Below are positions 49,872-58,975 of a DNA stretch of 64,000 nucleotides, piece by piece; the first letter of the stretch is position 1, and each line of letters starts with the position of its first letter. The DNA is from Halodurantibacterium daqingensis (lineage in GTDB: Bacteria; Pseudomonadota; Alphaproteobacteria; Rhodobacterales; Rhodobacteraceae), in the NCBI RefSeq assembly GCF_042666235.1, contig NZ_JBHTFQ010000009.1:84416-148415 (forward strand), read 5' to 3'. A program made the position numbers and the translations under genes. A model generated the notes under the pieces. That model worked only from the letters and a program-made list of their open reading frames with translations. It searched no databases and was not told the origin of the DNA.

Positions 49872-50916
49872 CGATCTGGCGGTCGAATTCGGCCCGCGCC
49901 CGTGCCCACACTCCCTGTTCGGATGCGCGTAGCGCCTGAAGCGTGGGCAGAAGTTGCGCCGCATAATCGGCCGAGCTTTCCACGGGCAGCAGCGAGGGCA
50001 GGTTGTCGATTGCCATGACATCCAGCGGCGGCTGATCCTGGACGCGTCGCGCGGGGCGTTCCCAGTCCGTGACGCGATCATAGACCTTGATCGGCGAGAA
50101 GTCGGAACCAGGGTCACAGGCGATATCGCCGATGACCCGCAGCTTGCGCGATTGCCGCCCCGCATCAGCCGCGACGAAAACCGGGCAGCCGGGACCGGCC
50201 AGGATGCAGTTTAGAAAGATGTCATGGTCGAGGATTTCGGGGAAGGGCCCGCCGCTGGCGGTTTCGGCAGTGTCCCAGCGGGTCACCGGAACGCCGAGCG
50301 CCGTACAAAGGTCGGTGGCTCCGGTGCCGACGCGGCCCAGTGCGCCGATGACCAGCGCGCGAGGGCGGGGGCGGCCCGTCCCATCCAGGTCGCCGACAAG
50401 CGCCTTCAGCATCGCGTCCTTGCTGGCTGGCCGCTGAAGCGGGCCCATGATCCCGCCGCGCATCTGAGAGGCCCAGCAGGCGAGGCTGACGGCCGCGCCG
50501 GCAAAACCAGCCCAATAACCGAAGGCAGCCACGCGGCGCCCCGTTTCATCCAGAAGGTATTCAAGATCAAAGAGCGTGCCGCCGCCTGCCCTGAAGCGCT
50601 TCAGCAGGATTCGACCGGCCGGCTGGCCCTTGAAGGCATGGCCGAACATGATGTGGCGATGACGCAGGGGTGTCCCGTCTTCGGGGAGTTCCTTGAGGCC
50701 GAAGATCCAGGCATCTTCCGGCGCCTCGGGCCAGCTGTTCTGATCGGCGATGTCGCACCCTGCCTCGGCATAGGCGGTGATGGGGATGCAGCGATGGGCG
50801 CTCTGCTCGACCGTCAGGCGAAAGCCCTGCGCGATCAGCTGCGCTGCCCCTTCGGGCATGAGCCCGACACGTTCCTCGAACGGCCGCTGTTCGGCCCGCA
50901 CCCAGAGATGAATCAT
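49858..50916 (-). CDS. Saccharopine dehydrogenase-like protein
   Basis: A 352-residue enzyme resembling the lysine-forming saccharopine dehydrogenases of the alanine-dehydrogenase fold. The N-terminal part has SRPFEERVGLMPEGA-type sequence (here QRPFEERVGLMPEGAAQLI), and FGLKELPEDG, MFGHAFKGQ and GGGTLFDLEYL are the family blocks. ALVIGALGRVGTGA supplies the nucleotide-binding turn. AAGGGG lies six bases before ATG 50916. Bacterial members sit outside the fungal lysine route, so the substrate is uncertain. A WGR gene precedes it by 22 bases. Confidence 0.87.
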   Translation of the reverse strand: MIHLWVRAEQRPFEERVGLMPEGAAQLIAQGFRLTVEQSAHRCIPITAYAEAGCDIADQNSWPEAPEDAWIFGLKELPEDGTPLRHRHIMFGHAFKGQPAGRILLKRFRAGGGTLFDLEYLLDETGRRVAAFGYWAGFAGAAVSLACWASQMRGGIMGPLQRPASKDAMLKALVGDLDGTGRPRPRALVIGALGRVGTGATDLCTALGVPVTRWDTAETASGGPFPEILDHDIFLNCILAGPGCPVFVAADAGRQSRKLRVIGDIACDPGSDFSPIKVYDRVTDWERPARRVQDQPPLDVMAIDNLPSLLPVESSADYAAQLLPTLQALRASEQGVWARARAEFDRQIATCP

Positions 50917-50938
50917 TGATGGCCCCTTGCCCGGCAGA

Positions 50939-51169
50939 TCATGGATGTCGAAAGCCGCGCCTGCGGGCACGCCGCACCCAGCCATCGGCAGTGACGCAGG
51001 CTTCGCGCAGGTTCGCGCACCATTGCACCGCCCGCCGGCCCCCGCGTCCGGCAGCGCCCCATTCGCGCAGGACCGAATATTCGCCAAACAGGTTGTCCGT
51101 CACCTCGACCCGATAAAAGCGGGCGGGTGGGCCATCGCGGCGTGGGGCGTAAAGCACGGTGTGCAGCAT
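50939..51169 (-). CDS. Small WGR-domain protein
   Basis: A 76-residue protein consisting almost entirely of one WGR domain: FYRVEVTDNLFGEYSVLREW, then GAAGRGGR, close to the pattern that gives the domain its name. WGR domains bind nucleic acids in PARPs and bacterial polyA-polymerase-like proteins. The free-standing form has no known role. GGAAC stands before the ATG. It is immediately upstream of the saccharopine-dehydrogenase-like gene and may be cotranscribed with it. Confidence 0.75.
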   Translation of the reverse strand: MLHTVLYAPRRDGPPARFYRVEVTDNLFGEYSVLREWGAAGRGGRRAVQWCANLREACVTADGWVRRARRRGFRHP

Positions 51170-51228
51170 CTGGCGTTCCTTCGACCCTTGTATCGAATCA
51201 GAAGCGCACCGGAAGGGGAAGCAGAAAT

Positions 51229-51948
51229 TCAGCCCCAGGTCACGTCGCCAAGGAAGATGTAGCCCGCGCCATAGATCGTCTTGATCAGCCGCGGGTTCTT
51301 CGGATCTTCACCCAGCTTTGTGCGCAGGCGCGAAATCCGCACATCCATCGCTCGATCAAAGGTTTCGCCGGCGCCGCCGCCAAGCTGCTCCTGCATCTGC
51401 GCCCGGCTGATGAGGCGCTTCGGCGCTTCCAGAAACAACCGCAGCATCTCTGCCTCGGCGTGGGAAACAGGCACTTCCTCGCCTGACTGCGACTGCAGAA
51501 GGTAGCGATCGAAATGCGCGGTCCAGCCGTTGAACCTGGCGGTTCTGGCGGGCCGGTCGCTGTCGGTGCGGGACTTGCGCAGCCGGGCGCGGACGCGTGC
51601 CACGACTTCGGCGGGCTCGAACGGCTTGATGATGTAATCGTCGGCCCCCAATTCGAGCCCCGTCACCCGGTCCTGAACCTGTGCGCGCCCCGAGATGATG
51701 ATGATCGCGGCGCCGCTTTCCAGCGCGAGCCGATGCACCAGCGCCAGCCCGTCCCGATCGGGCAGGCCCAGATCCACCAGGCAGACATCCGGAGCCGTTC
51801 GCTTGAGTGCGGCCTCGAACTCGGTTGCGCGCCCGAAGCTTGACGTTCGGAACCCCGCATCTTCGAGTGCGAGTGCCAGCATCCGGCGGATTTCGGGTTC
51901 GTCATCCAGAATGGCCACATGGGCCGGGGGGCAGGACGGGTCGGTCAT
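51229..51948 (-). CDS. OmpR-family response regulator
   Basis: A 239-residue two-component regulator. The receiver domain (about 10-120) has the acidic pair ILDDE, the phosphoacceptor D59 in VDLGLPDRDG and the KPFEP loop. A winged-helix DNA-binding domain follows (about 140-235), ending RLIKTIYGAGYIF. Its ATG overlaps the stop of the hybrid kinase (ATGA). Target genes are unknown; the divergent acyl-CoA ligase and ABC transporter operon is the nearest candidate. Confidence 0.95.
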   Translation of the reverse strand: MTDPSCPPAHVAILDDEPEIRRMLALALEDAGFRTSSFGRATEFEAALKRTAPDVCLVDLGLPDRDGLALVHRLALESGAAIIIISGRAQVQDRVTGLELGADDYIIKPFEPAEVVARVRARLRKSRTDSDRPARTARFNGWTAHFDRYLLQSQSGEEVPVSHAEAEMLRLFLEAPKRLISRAQMQEQLGGGAGETFDRAMDVRISRLRTKLGEDPKNPRLIKTIYGAGYIFLGDVTWG

Positions 51949-53858
51949 GACGTCTCCGGGGCGATGAAGGCCGACAGGACAGCGGCGTCAAAGGGCTTGG
52001 CCAGAACCGGGCAAACCTGCTGTGCGCGCTGCCGCAATGGATCGGACGCCGGAAGTGCCGTCATCAGGCGCAAAACCGGCGCATCCGGGCGGCGGGCGAT
52101 CCGCTCGGCCAGCTCTGCGCCGCTGATCATTCCCGGCAGGTTGAGATCGGACAGCACCATGTCGATGCCGGGCAGTTCCGACAGGGTCAACGCCTCATCG
52201 CCGGTTGCAGCTTCGATCACCGAATGGCCGAGCGCGCAGAGCATCCCGCGCAGGCTGGTCCGGATTGTCTCGTCATCCTCGACCAATAGCACCAGCATAG
52301 GCCGCAGATCACTCTGCGCGCGGCGCAGAGGCAGGCGCAAGGTGACAACTGCCCCGTGGGCACTGTTGGACAGTGTCACGTTTCCCCCCGCCAGCGTCGT
52401 GAGATCGTAGACCATCGACAGGCCAAGACCGGTTCCCGCGGCGCCCTTGGTGGTGAAGAACGGATCAAGCGCGCGCGACAGCGCTTCGGGGCTGAAGCCG
52501 GGACCGGTATCCGAGACGCTGATTTCCAGCCAGGTCTCCCGCAGCGCCGTCGCGCTGATGCGGATCGCACCGGCCGCGCAACCGATCGCGTCGCGGGCAT
52601 TCAGGATCAGATTCAGAAGCGAATCCTGCAGCGATCCGGCGTCAATCAGAAGCGGGCTGTCAAGCGTCCGGGCATCCACATCCAGGATCACGTCATTGGG
52701 CAGGGACGGCTGCGCAAGCGCGCGCAGATCCGCCAGAAACACGCGCAAGTCGGTGGCGACGGGGCGCATTTCGCGTCGCCCCGACAGCGCGGCAAGCCGG
52801 TCCAGAAGCACCCCGCCGCGCCGCGCCGCCACCTGGGTGGCGGCGACAAGCTCGGCCGCTGCAGCGTCAAGGCCGCTGCGGGACAGCCTGTCCTGAAGGC
52901 CAAGGATGATGGTCAGCAGGTTGCCGAAATCATGCGCAAGGCCGCTGGACAGCTGTGCGGCAAGTTCGCGCTTGCGCGTCTGCATGAGTGCGGCGCGCGC
53001 CTGCGTTTCTTCGGTTACGTCCATCGACAGGATATAGGCCCCGTTAACCGCACCCTGGGCATCACGGTCGGGAGTGAAGGCCGCGCGGATCCGGCGCCCG
53101 CTTTCGCCATGGGTGAACTCCTGCACGCTTGGCAGACCCGTCAGCGCCCGTTGCAAGGCCGGTTCAAGCTTTTCGAAGGCCTCTTCCCCCAGAGCGTCGC
53201 GCCAGTGCAAGCCAAGGATATCCGTCGGACGCCCCGGAATCACCGCTGACAGTCGCCGGTTCGAGTAGGTATAGCGCAAGTCCCGCCCGACATGGGCGAT
53301 ATGAGCCGGCATCATCTCGGTGGTCAGGCGGATGCGCGCCTCGGCTTCGGTCAGGTCGCGCTTGGCTTCTTCAAGCGCGGCATTGGTTGCGGCCAGCGCG
53401 CGGTTCGCCTGGGAAAGCCGTTCGGCATGGGTCAGCAGCTGGCCCGACAGCTCTTCCGAGCGGGCGCGCAGCAAGGCTTCCTGATGCTTGATCTCGGTGA
53501 TGTCGGTGTAGACGGTGACCCAGCCACCCTGGGCCAGCGGCGCTCCCTCGACCGAGATCCAGCGCCCGTTCGGCCGTTGCCGTTCCATGTAATGGGGCTG
53601 GAAGGTGCGCGCTGCCTCCACCCTCTGGGCGACGGCCTGGTCAGGGTCGGCGACGGGGCCGTACTCGCCGCGTTGGACCAGATGGCGGATCGTGTCCTCA
53701 AAGGCTGCGCCCGGCTGATAAAGGGCGTCGGGAAGGTCGAACATTTCAGCGAATCGGGCATTGCTGGCGGCCAGCCGCAGATCACGATCATAGATGGACA
53801 GTGCCTGCTGAATCAGGTTCAGGCCCGATTGCATCAACTTTGACCGATCGGTGTCCAT
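51945..53858 (-). CDS. Hybrid sensor histidine kinase (PAS-PAS-kinase-receiver)
   Basis: A 637-residue soluble sensor with no membrane segments. Two PAS-like domains (about 15-120 and 175-285) with a coiled-coil linker precede the kinase core. The phosphoacceptor is H309 in SSGLAHDFGNLL. The ATPase motifs are NARDAIG, DTGPGFS and GTGLGLSMVYD. A C-terminal receiver (about 520-630) has its aspartate in VLSDLNLPG. ATG 53858 follows GGGGAGGG; an ATG five codons earlier is weaker. It is divergent from the acyl-CoA ligase operon across a 211-base gap. No HPt protein is seen. Confidence 0.93.
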   Translation of the reverse strand: MDTDRSKLMQSGLNLIQQALSIYDRDLRLAASNARFAEMFDLPDALYQPGAAFEDTIRHLVQRGEYGPVADPDQAVAQRVEAARTFQPHYMERQRPNGRWISVEGAPLAQGGWVTVYTDITEIKHQEALLRARSEELSGQLLTHAERLSQANRALAATNAALEEAKRDLTEAEARIRLTTEMMPAHIAHVGRDLRYTYSNRRLSAVIPGRPTDILGLHWRDALGEEAFEKLEPALQRALTGLPSVQEFTHGESGRRIRAAFTPDRDAQGAVNGAYILSMDVTEETQARAALMQTRKRELAAQLSSGLAHDFGNLLTIILGLQDRLSRSGLDAAAAELVAATQVAARRGGVLLDRLAALSGRREMRPVATDLRVFLADLRALAQPSLPNDVILDVDARTLDSPLLIDAGSLQDSLLNLILNARDAIGCAAGAIRISATALRETWLEISVSDTGPGFSPEALSRALDPFFTTKGAAGTGLGLSMVYDLTTLAGGNVTLSNSAHGAVVTLRLPLRRAQSDLRPMLVLLVEDDETIRTSLRGMLCALGHSVIEAATGDEALTLSELPGIDMVLSDLNLPGMISGAELAERIARRPDAPVLRLMTALPASDPLRQRAQQVCPVLAKPFDAAVLSAFIAPETS

Positions 53859-54069
53859 CCCGGCCCTCCCCATGTCTGGGTAGCATCACAAAAGGCCCGG
53901 GGCCAAGCCAAGTTTCGTGCCAGGTTCCGGAACGGGTTTCTGCTGTTACAATTTGCAGGAATTGCGACAAACTCCGGCAAAGGTTCAGACCGAGCCTGAG
54001 AATGTGCAGCAGATGGGAGGAGAGCCTCTGCAGCACGATGCGGACGCGATCCGCAGGGAGGAGACAGTG

Positions 54070-56037
54070 ATGGAGAATGCAGCGGCGCCCGGCGCCATGC
54101 AGTCCATTCCGGCCTTGCTGGCACGGAATGCGCGCGAACTGGGCGCGCAGACTGCCTATCGGGAAAAGGAATTCGGAATCTGGCAAAGCTGGAGCTGGGC
54201 CGAGGCCGCCGAGGAAATCCGCGCCATGGCGCTGGGCTTTCTGGCTCTTGGCATGGAAGAGGGTGACCATGTGGCCATTATCGGGCGCAACCGGCCTGCC
54301 CTTTACTGGTCGATCGTGGCAGCGCAGTCGGTGGGCGCTGTTCCGGTGCCGCTTTATCAGGATGCCGGCGCAGAAGAGATGGCCTATGTGCTGGAGCATT
54401 GCGGTGCGCGTTTCGTCGTCGCCGGCGATCAGGAACAGGTCGACAAGGTCATCGAGGTTCAGGCACAGGTGCCCTGCATCGAGCAGATCCTGTATCTTGA
54501 TCGGCGCGGGATGCGGAAATACGACCATTCCCGCATGAACGCGCTGGCGGATGTTCAGGCCGAGGGGAGGGCGGGGCACTACCGCTTCGACGCCGAGCTT
54601 GACCGGCGCACTGCCGCCCTGAGCTATGACAGCACCTGCGTGATGCTCTACACCTCGGGCACGACCGGACGGCCGAAAGGGGTGGTTCTGTCGAACCGCA
54701 ACATCATCGAGACGGCGCGCAATTCCTCTGCGTTCGATAGCCTGTCCGCGCGGGACGAGGTGCTGGCCTATCTGCCGATGGCCTGGGTGGGCGATTTCAT
54801 CTTCTCGGTCGGGCAGGCCTACTGGACAGGCTTTTGCGTGAACTGCCCCGAAAGCCCCGAGACAATGATGACCGACCTGCGCGAGATCGGGCCGACCTAT
54901 TACTTTGCGCCGCCGCGCATCTTCGAGACCCAGTTGACCAGCGTGATGATCCGGATGGAGGATGCGGGGCGGCTGAAGAAATGGCTTTTCGTTCATTTCA
55001 TGGCCCATGCCCGCCGCGTCGGGCCGCAGATCCTGGACGGCAAGCCTGTGGCGGTGCTGGACCGGCTGAAATACCGGCTGGGCGATCTGCTGGTCTATGG
55101 CCCTCTCAAGAACACGCTCGGCTTTTCGCGGGTGCGTGTGGGCTATACCGCCGGTGAGGCGATCGGCCCCGAGATCTTCGATTTCTACCGGAGCCTCGGG
55201 ATCAACCTCAAGCAGCTTTACGGGCAGACAGAGGCCTCGGTCTTCATCACCCAGCAGCCGGACGGCGAGGTGCGCTCGGACACGGTTGGCGTGCCCAGCC
55301 CGGGGGTGGAGGTTCGCATCGCGGAGACGGGAGAGGTTTTCTATCGCAGCGCCGGAACCTTCGTCGAATATTACAAGAATCCTGAAAGCACCGCCTCGAC
55401 CAAGGATCCCGAAGGCTGGGTGGCGACCGGGGACGCGGGCTTTTTCGAGGAAGGTAGCGGCCATCTGCGAATTATCGACCGCGCGAAGGATGTGGGCCGA
55501 ATGGCCAATGGCAGCCTTTTCGCGCCGAAATATGTGGAAAACAAGCTCAAGTTCTTCCCGAACGTGCTGGAAGCAGTGGTCTTTGGCAATGGCCGCGAGA
55601 TGTGCTGCGCCTTCATCAACATCGATCTTGCTGCGGTGGGCAACTGGGCCGAACGCAACAATATCGCCTATGCGAGCTATCAGGAACTCGCCGGTCACCC
55701 TCAGGTCTTGGCGACCGTCCAGCAGCATGTGGAAGAGGTGAACAGATCGGTTGCGGAGGATCCGATGCTGGCGGGCTGCCAGATCCACCGTTTTCTTGTG
55801 CTGCACAAGGAACTGGATGCCGATGATGGCGAGCTGACCCGCACCCGCAAGGTGCGCCGCCGGATCATCGAGGAAAAATACGCCGATCTGATCGCGGCCC
55901 TTTACGATGGGTCAAAGCGCGTCAGCACCCGGACCGAGGTGACCTATGAAGACGGGCGCAAGGGCCATATCACGGCCACACTTGAACTGCGCGATGCCGC
56001 GATCATGCCCGGTCTGCAACGGAGGGAGGCGGCATGA
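54070..56037 (+). CDS. AMP-binding long-chain-type acyl-CoA synthetase
   Basis: A 655-residue adenylate-forming enzyme that would make an acyl-CoA. The phosphate loop YTSGTTGRPKG is at about 194-204 and GQTEASV and GWVATGDAG mark the later adenylation motifs. Its length and YKNPESTAST block are those of the long-chain fatty-acid type. GGGAGGAG precedes the ATG. It overlaps the livG-type gene (ATGA) and heads a seven-gene run with an ABC importer and a second ligase-like gene, suggesting it activates the imported compound. Confidence 0.92.
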   Translation: MENAAAPGAMQSIPALLARNARELGAQTAYREKEFGIWQSWSWAEAAEEIRAMALGFLALGMEEGDHVAIIGRNRPALYWSIVAAQSVGAVPVPLYQDAGAEEMAYVLEHCGARFVVAGDQEQVDKVIEVQAQVPCIEQILYLDRRGMRKYDHSRMNALADVQAEGRAGHYRFDAELDRRTAALSYDSTCVMLYTSGTTGRPKGVVLSNRNIIETARNSSAFDSLSARDEVLAYLPMAWVGDFIFSVGQAYWTGFCVNCPESPETMMTDLREIGPTYYFAPPRIFETQLTSVMIRMEDAGRLKKWLFVHFMAHARRVGPQILDGKPVAVLDRLKYRLGDLLVYGPLKNTLGFSRVRVGYTAGEAIGPEIFDFYRSLGINLKQLYGQTEASVFITQQPDGEVRSDTVGVPSPGVEVRIAETGEVFYRSAGTFVEYYKNPESTASTKDPEGWVATGDAGFFEEGSGHLRIIDRAKDVGRMANGSLFAPKYVENKLKFFPNVLEAVVFGNGREMCCAFINIDLAAVGNWAERNNIAYASYQELAGHPQVLATVQQHVEEVNRSVAEDPMLAGCQIHRFLVLHKELDADDGELTRTRKVRRRIIEEKYADLIAALYDGSKRVSTRTEVTYEDGRKGHITATLELRDAAIMPGLQRREAA

Positions 56038-56849
56038 GCCTGTTGGAGGGTCATATCACGGCCGATGGCCGCAAGATCGGCGGCGTGCTGATGGAGATGA
56101 AGAACATCACCCTGCGTTTCGGCGGTGTGGTGGCGATCAAGGACATCAGCTTCGACATTCGCGAAGGCGAAATTCGCGCCATCATCGGACCGAACGGCGC
56201 GGGCAAGTCCTCGATGCTCAACGTCATCTCGGGGTTCTATCACCCCCAGGAGGGCGAGGTGCTGTTCCGCGGCGCCAAACGCGCCCCGATGAAGCCTTAT
56301 GAGGTGGCGCGCCAGGGCATCGCCCGGACGTTCCAGAACATCGCGCTGTTCGAAGGCATGACCGTTCTCGACAACATCATGACCGGGCGGCTGAACCACA
56401 TGAAGGCCGGAATGCTGTCGCAGGCCATGTGGTGGGGCCGCGCGGCGCGCGAGGAGGCCGAGAACCGCGAGAAGGTCGAGAAGGTCATCGACTTTCTGGA
56501 GATCCAGCACATCCGCAAGACGCCGGTCGGCCGTCTGCCCTACGGGCTCAAGAAGCGGGTGGAACTGGCACGGGCGCTTGCGGCCGAACCGATGCTTCTG
56601 CTGCTCGACGAACCGATGGCGGGCATGAACGTCGAGGAGAAGGAGGACATGTGCCGTTTCATCCTGGATGTGAACGACGAATTCGGCACCACCATTGCCC
56701 TGATCGAACATGACATGGGCGTGGTGATGGACCTGAGCGACCGGGTTGTCGTGATGGATTACGGCAAGAAGATCGGCGATGGCACGCCCGACGAGGTGCG
56801 TAACAACGAGGCGGTTATCAACGCCTACCTGGGGGTGGCCCATGACTGA
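56034..56849 (+). CDS. LivG-type ABC transporter ATPase
   Basis: A 271-residue ATP-binding subunit of a branched-chain-amino-acid-type (HAAT) importer. Walker A is GPNGAGKSS (52-60), the signature region is LPYGLKKRVELARAL, typical of LivG, and Walker B is LLLLDEPMAGM. The late EHDMGVVMDLSDRV fits the family. It is translationally coupled to the acyl-CoA synthetase and is followed by the two permease genes. Confidence 0.94.
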   Translation: MSLLEGHITADGRKIGGVLMEMKNITLRFGGVVAIKDISFDIREGEIRAIIGPNGAGKSSMLNVISGFYHPQEGEVLFRGAKRAPMKPYEVARQGIARTFQNIALFEGMTVLDNIMTGRLNHMKAGMLSQAMWWGRAAREEAENREKVEKVIDFLEIQHIRKTPVGRLPYGLKKRVELARALAAEPMLLLLDEPMAGMNVEEKEDMCRFILDVNDEFGTTIALIEHDMGVVMDLSDRVVVMDYGKKIGDGTPDEVRNNEAVINAYLGVAHD

Positions 56850-56869
56850 TTGCAGAAACGGAGGGCGTC

Positions 56870-57856
56870 ATGCCTGATCAGGTTCTTTTCGCGATCGAGG
56901 TGATGCTGAACGGGCTGATGGCCGGGGTCATGTATGCGCTGGTGGCGCTGGGATTCGTGCTGATCTTCAAGGCCAGCGGCATCTTCAATTTTGCCCAGGG
57001 CGTCATGGCGCTTTTTGCGGCGCTGACGCTGGTTGGGTTCCAGTCGGGGCAGATCCCCTTCGCACATCTGATCAATGCGATCTTCGGCACGCGGCTGCAT
57101 CATTTCGGCTTCACAATGCCGACGGTGCTGGCGATCCTCGGGACGATGGCGGTGATGGTGCTGTTCGCCTTTCTGGTCGAGCGGCTGGTGCTCAAGCATC
57201 TGGTCAACCAGCCTGCCATTATCCTCTTCATGGCGACGATCGGGCTGGCATGGTTTCTTGAGGGGCTGGGCGACATCATGTGGGGCGCCGAGATCAAGCG
57301 CCTTGATGTGGGTCTGCCCATGGGCATGTCGGGCCTGATCGACGAGGTGACCTACAACTGGTTCGGCTATGGCTTCTACATCGACCGGCTGGATATCGTG
57401 GCGGCGATGGTGGCCGCCGTGCTGGTGGTCGCGCTGACGCTGTTTTCTCAGTACACCAAGCAGGGGCGCGCCCTGCGGGCGGTGGCGGATGATCACCAGG
57501 CGGCCCTGTCGGTCGGGATCAGCCTGCGGGCGATCTGGGTTCTGGTCTGGTCGATCTCCGGGTTCGTGGCCCTTGTGGCGGGCATCATGTGGGGCGCCAA
57601 GTCGGGGGTGCAGTTCTCCCTGTCGCTCATCGCGCTGAAGGCGCTGCCGGTGCTGATGCTGGGCGGGTTCACCTCGATTCCCGGGGCGATTGTCGGCGGG
57701 TTGATCATCGGCGTGGGCGAAAAGCTGTTCGAGTTTACCGTCGGGCCCATGATCGGTGGGGCCACTGAAAACTGGTTCGCCTATATGCTCGCGCTCGTGT
57801 TCCTCGTGTTCCGGCCGCAGGGTCTCTTTGGCGAAAAGATCATCGAGAGGGTCTGA
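56870..57856 (+). CDS. LivH-type ABC transporter permease
   Basis: A 328-residue membrane protein with about eight helices. The LivH-like start LNGLMAGVMYALVALGFVLI and the conserved loop QYTKQGRALRAVADDHQAA are present. GGAGGG stands before the ATG. It pairs with the LivM-type protein encoded next to make the membrane channel. Confidence 0.94.
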   Translation: MPDQVLFAIEVMLNGLMAGVMYALVALGFVLIFKASGIFNFAQGVMALFAALTLVGFQSGQIPFAHLINAIFGTRLHHFGFTMPTVLAILGTMAVMVLFAFLVERLVLKHLVNQPAIILFMATIGLAWFLEGLGDIMWGAEIKRLDVGLPMGMSGLIDEVTYNWFGYGFYIDRLDIVAAMVAAVLVVALTLFSQYTKQGRALRAVADDHQAALSVGISLRAIWVLVWSISGFVALVAGIMWGAKSGVQFSLSLIALKALPVLMLGGFTSIPGAIVGGLIIGVGEKLFEFTVGPMIGGATENWFAYMLALVFLVFRPQGLFGEKIIERV

Positions 57857-57857
57857 C

Positions 57858-58934
57858 ATGATTTACCGTGAAGCCGGCGATTTCAAGACAAGCTACCTGG
57901 CCGACAGCCAGACCTTCCCGATCCGCTTTGACCGATATGGCTATTACCTGCTGCTGGCAGTGGCCTTCGGTGTGGTGCCGTTCTTCATCAATGACTACTG
58001 GGCCAATGCGGTTCTGGTGCCATTCCTGATCTATGCGATTGCAGCCATCGGGTTGAACATCCTGACCGGGTATTGCGGACAGGTGAGCCTTGGCACGGGC
58101 GGGTTCATGGCGGTGGGCGCCTACAGCTGCTTCAAGCTGATGACATCATTCCCTGATCTGAACCTGCTGTTCTGTGTTCTCCTCGGGGGGATCATCACTG
58201 CGGCCGTTGGGGTTCTGTTCGGGTTGCCGTCGTTGCGGATCAAGGGGTTCTACCTGGCGGTGGCGACCCTGGCTGCGCAGTTCTTCCTGGTCTGGCTGTT
58301 CAACAAGGTGCCGTGGTTCTACAATTATTCGGCCTCGGGCCAGATCAATGCGCCGACGCGGTCGCTGTTCGGAATCATCCTGACTGGCCCACGGACCGAG
58401 GCCTGGGCGAAATACCTCTTCTGTCTGATCATCCTGCTTGCAGTGGCCTGGGTTGCCCGTAACCTCACGCGCGGTGCAATCGGGCGCAGCTGGATGGCGA
58501 TCCGTGACATGGACATCGCGGCCGAGATCATCGGGGTCAACCCGCTCAAGGCCAAATTGACAGCCTTCGCCGTTTCATCCTTCTTCATCGGAATTGCCGG
58601 TGCGTTGTTCTTCGCGGTCTACCTTGGCGCGGCGGAAGTGGGCGAGGCGTTCGGGATCGACAAGTCGTTCCTTGTGCTGTTCATGATCATCATCGGCGGG
58701 CTGGGGTCGATGTTCGGCTCCTTCGCCGGCGCGGCGTTTCTTGTCCTGCTGCCCGTCTTTCTGAAGAACCTTCTGGTGGGCGGGCTCGGCTGGCCGACCG
58801 ATCTGGCCGCGCATTTCGAGATCATCATCGTCGGTGCGCTGATCATCCTGTTCCTGATCCTCGAGCCGCACGGGCTGGCGCAGCTCTGGCGGGTCATCAA
58901 GGAAAAGCTTCGCCTCTGGCCCTTCCCGCACTAG
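57858..58934 (+). CDS. LivM-type ABC transporter permease
   Basis: A 358-residue membrane protein. The signature IGLNILTGYCGQVSLGTGGF lies near residue 60 and the loop RSWMAIRDMDIAAEIIGVNP near residue 205, both diagnostic of LivM permeases. It starts one base after the LivH-type stop. An N-terminal soluble segment of about 25 residues precedes the first helix. Confidence 0.94.
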   Translation: MIYREAGDFKTSYLADSQTFPIRFDRYGYYLLLAVAFGVVPFFINDYWANAVLVPFLIYAIAAIGLNILTGYCGQVSLGTGGFMAVGAYSCFKLMTSFPDLNLLFCVLLGGIITAAVGVLFGLPSLRIKGFYLAVATLAAQFFLVWLFNKVPWFYNYSASGQINAPTRSLFGIILTGPRTEAWAKYLFCLIILLAVAWVARNLTRGAIGRSWMAIRDMDIAAEIIGVNPLKAKLTAFAVSSFFIGIAGALFFAVYLGAAEVGEAFGIDKSFLVLFMIIIGGLGSMFGSFAGAAFLVLLPVFLKNLLVGGLGWPTDLAAHFEIIIVGALIILFLILEPHGLAQLWRVIKEKLRLWPFPH

Positions 58935-58975
58935 CGGCGGGCCCAATCACACGATCATCCTGGGGAGGAATATCC

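Noticed and set aside
49858..50916. Assignment of the dehydrogenase to lysine biosynthesis
   Set aside because: Bacteria of this group make lysine by the diaminopimelate route (dapB is present here), so only the family name is given.
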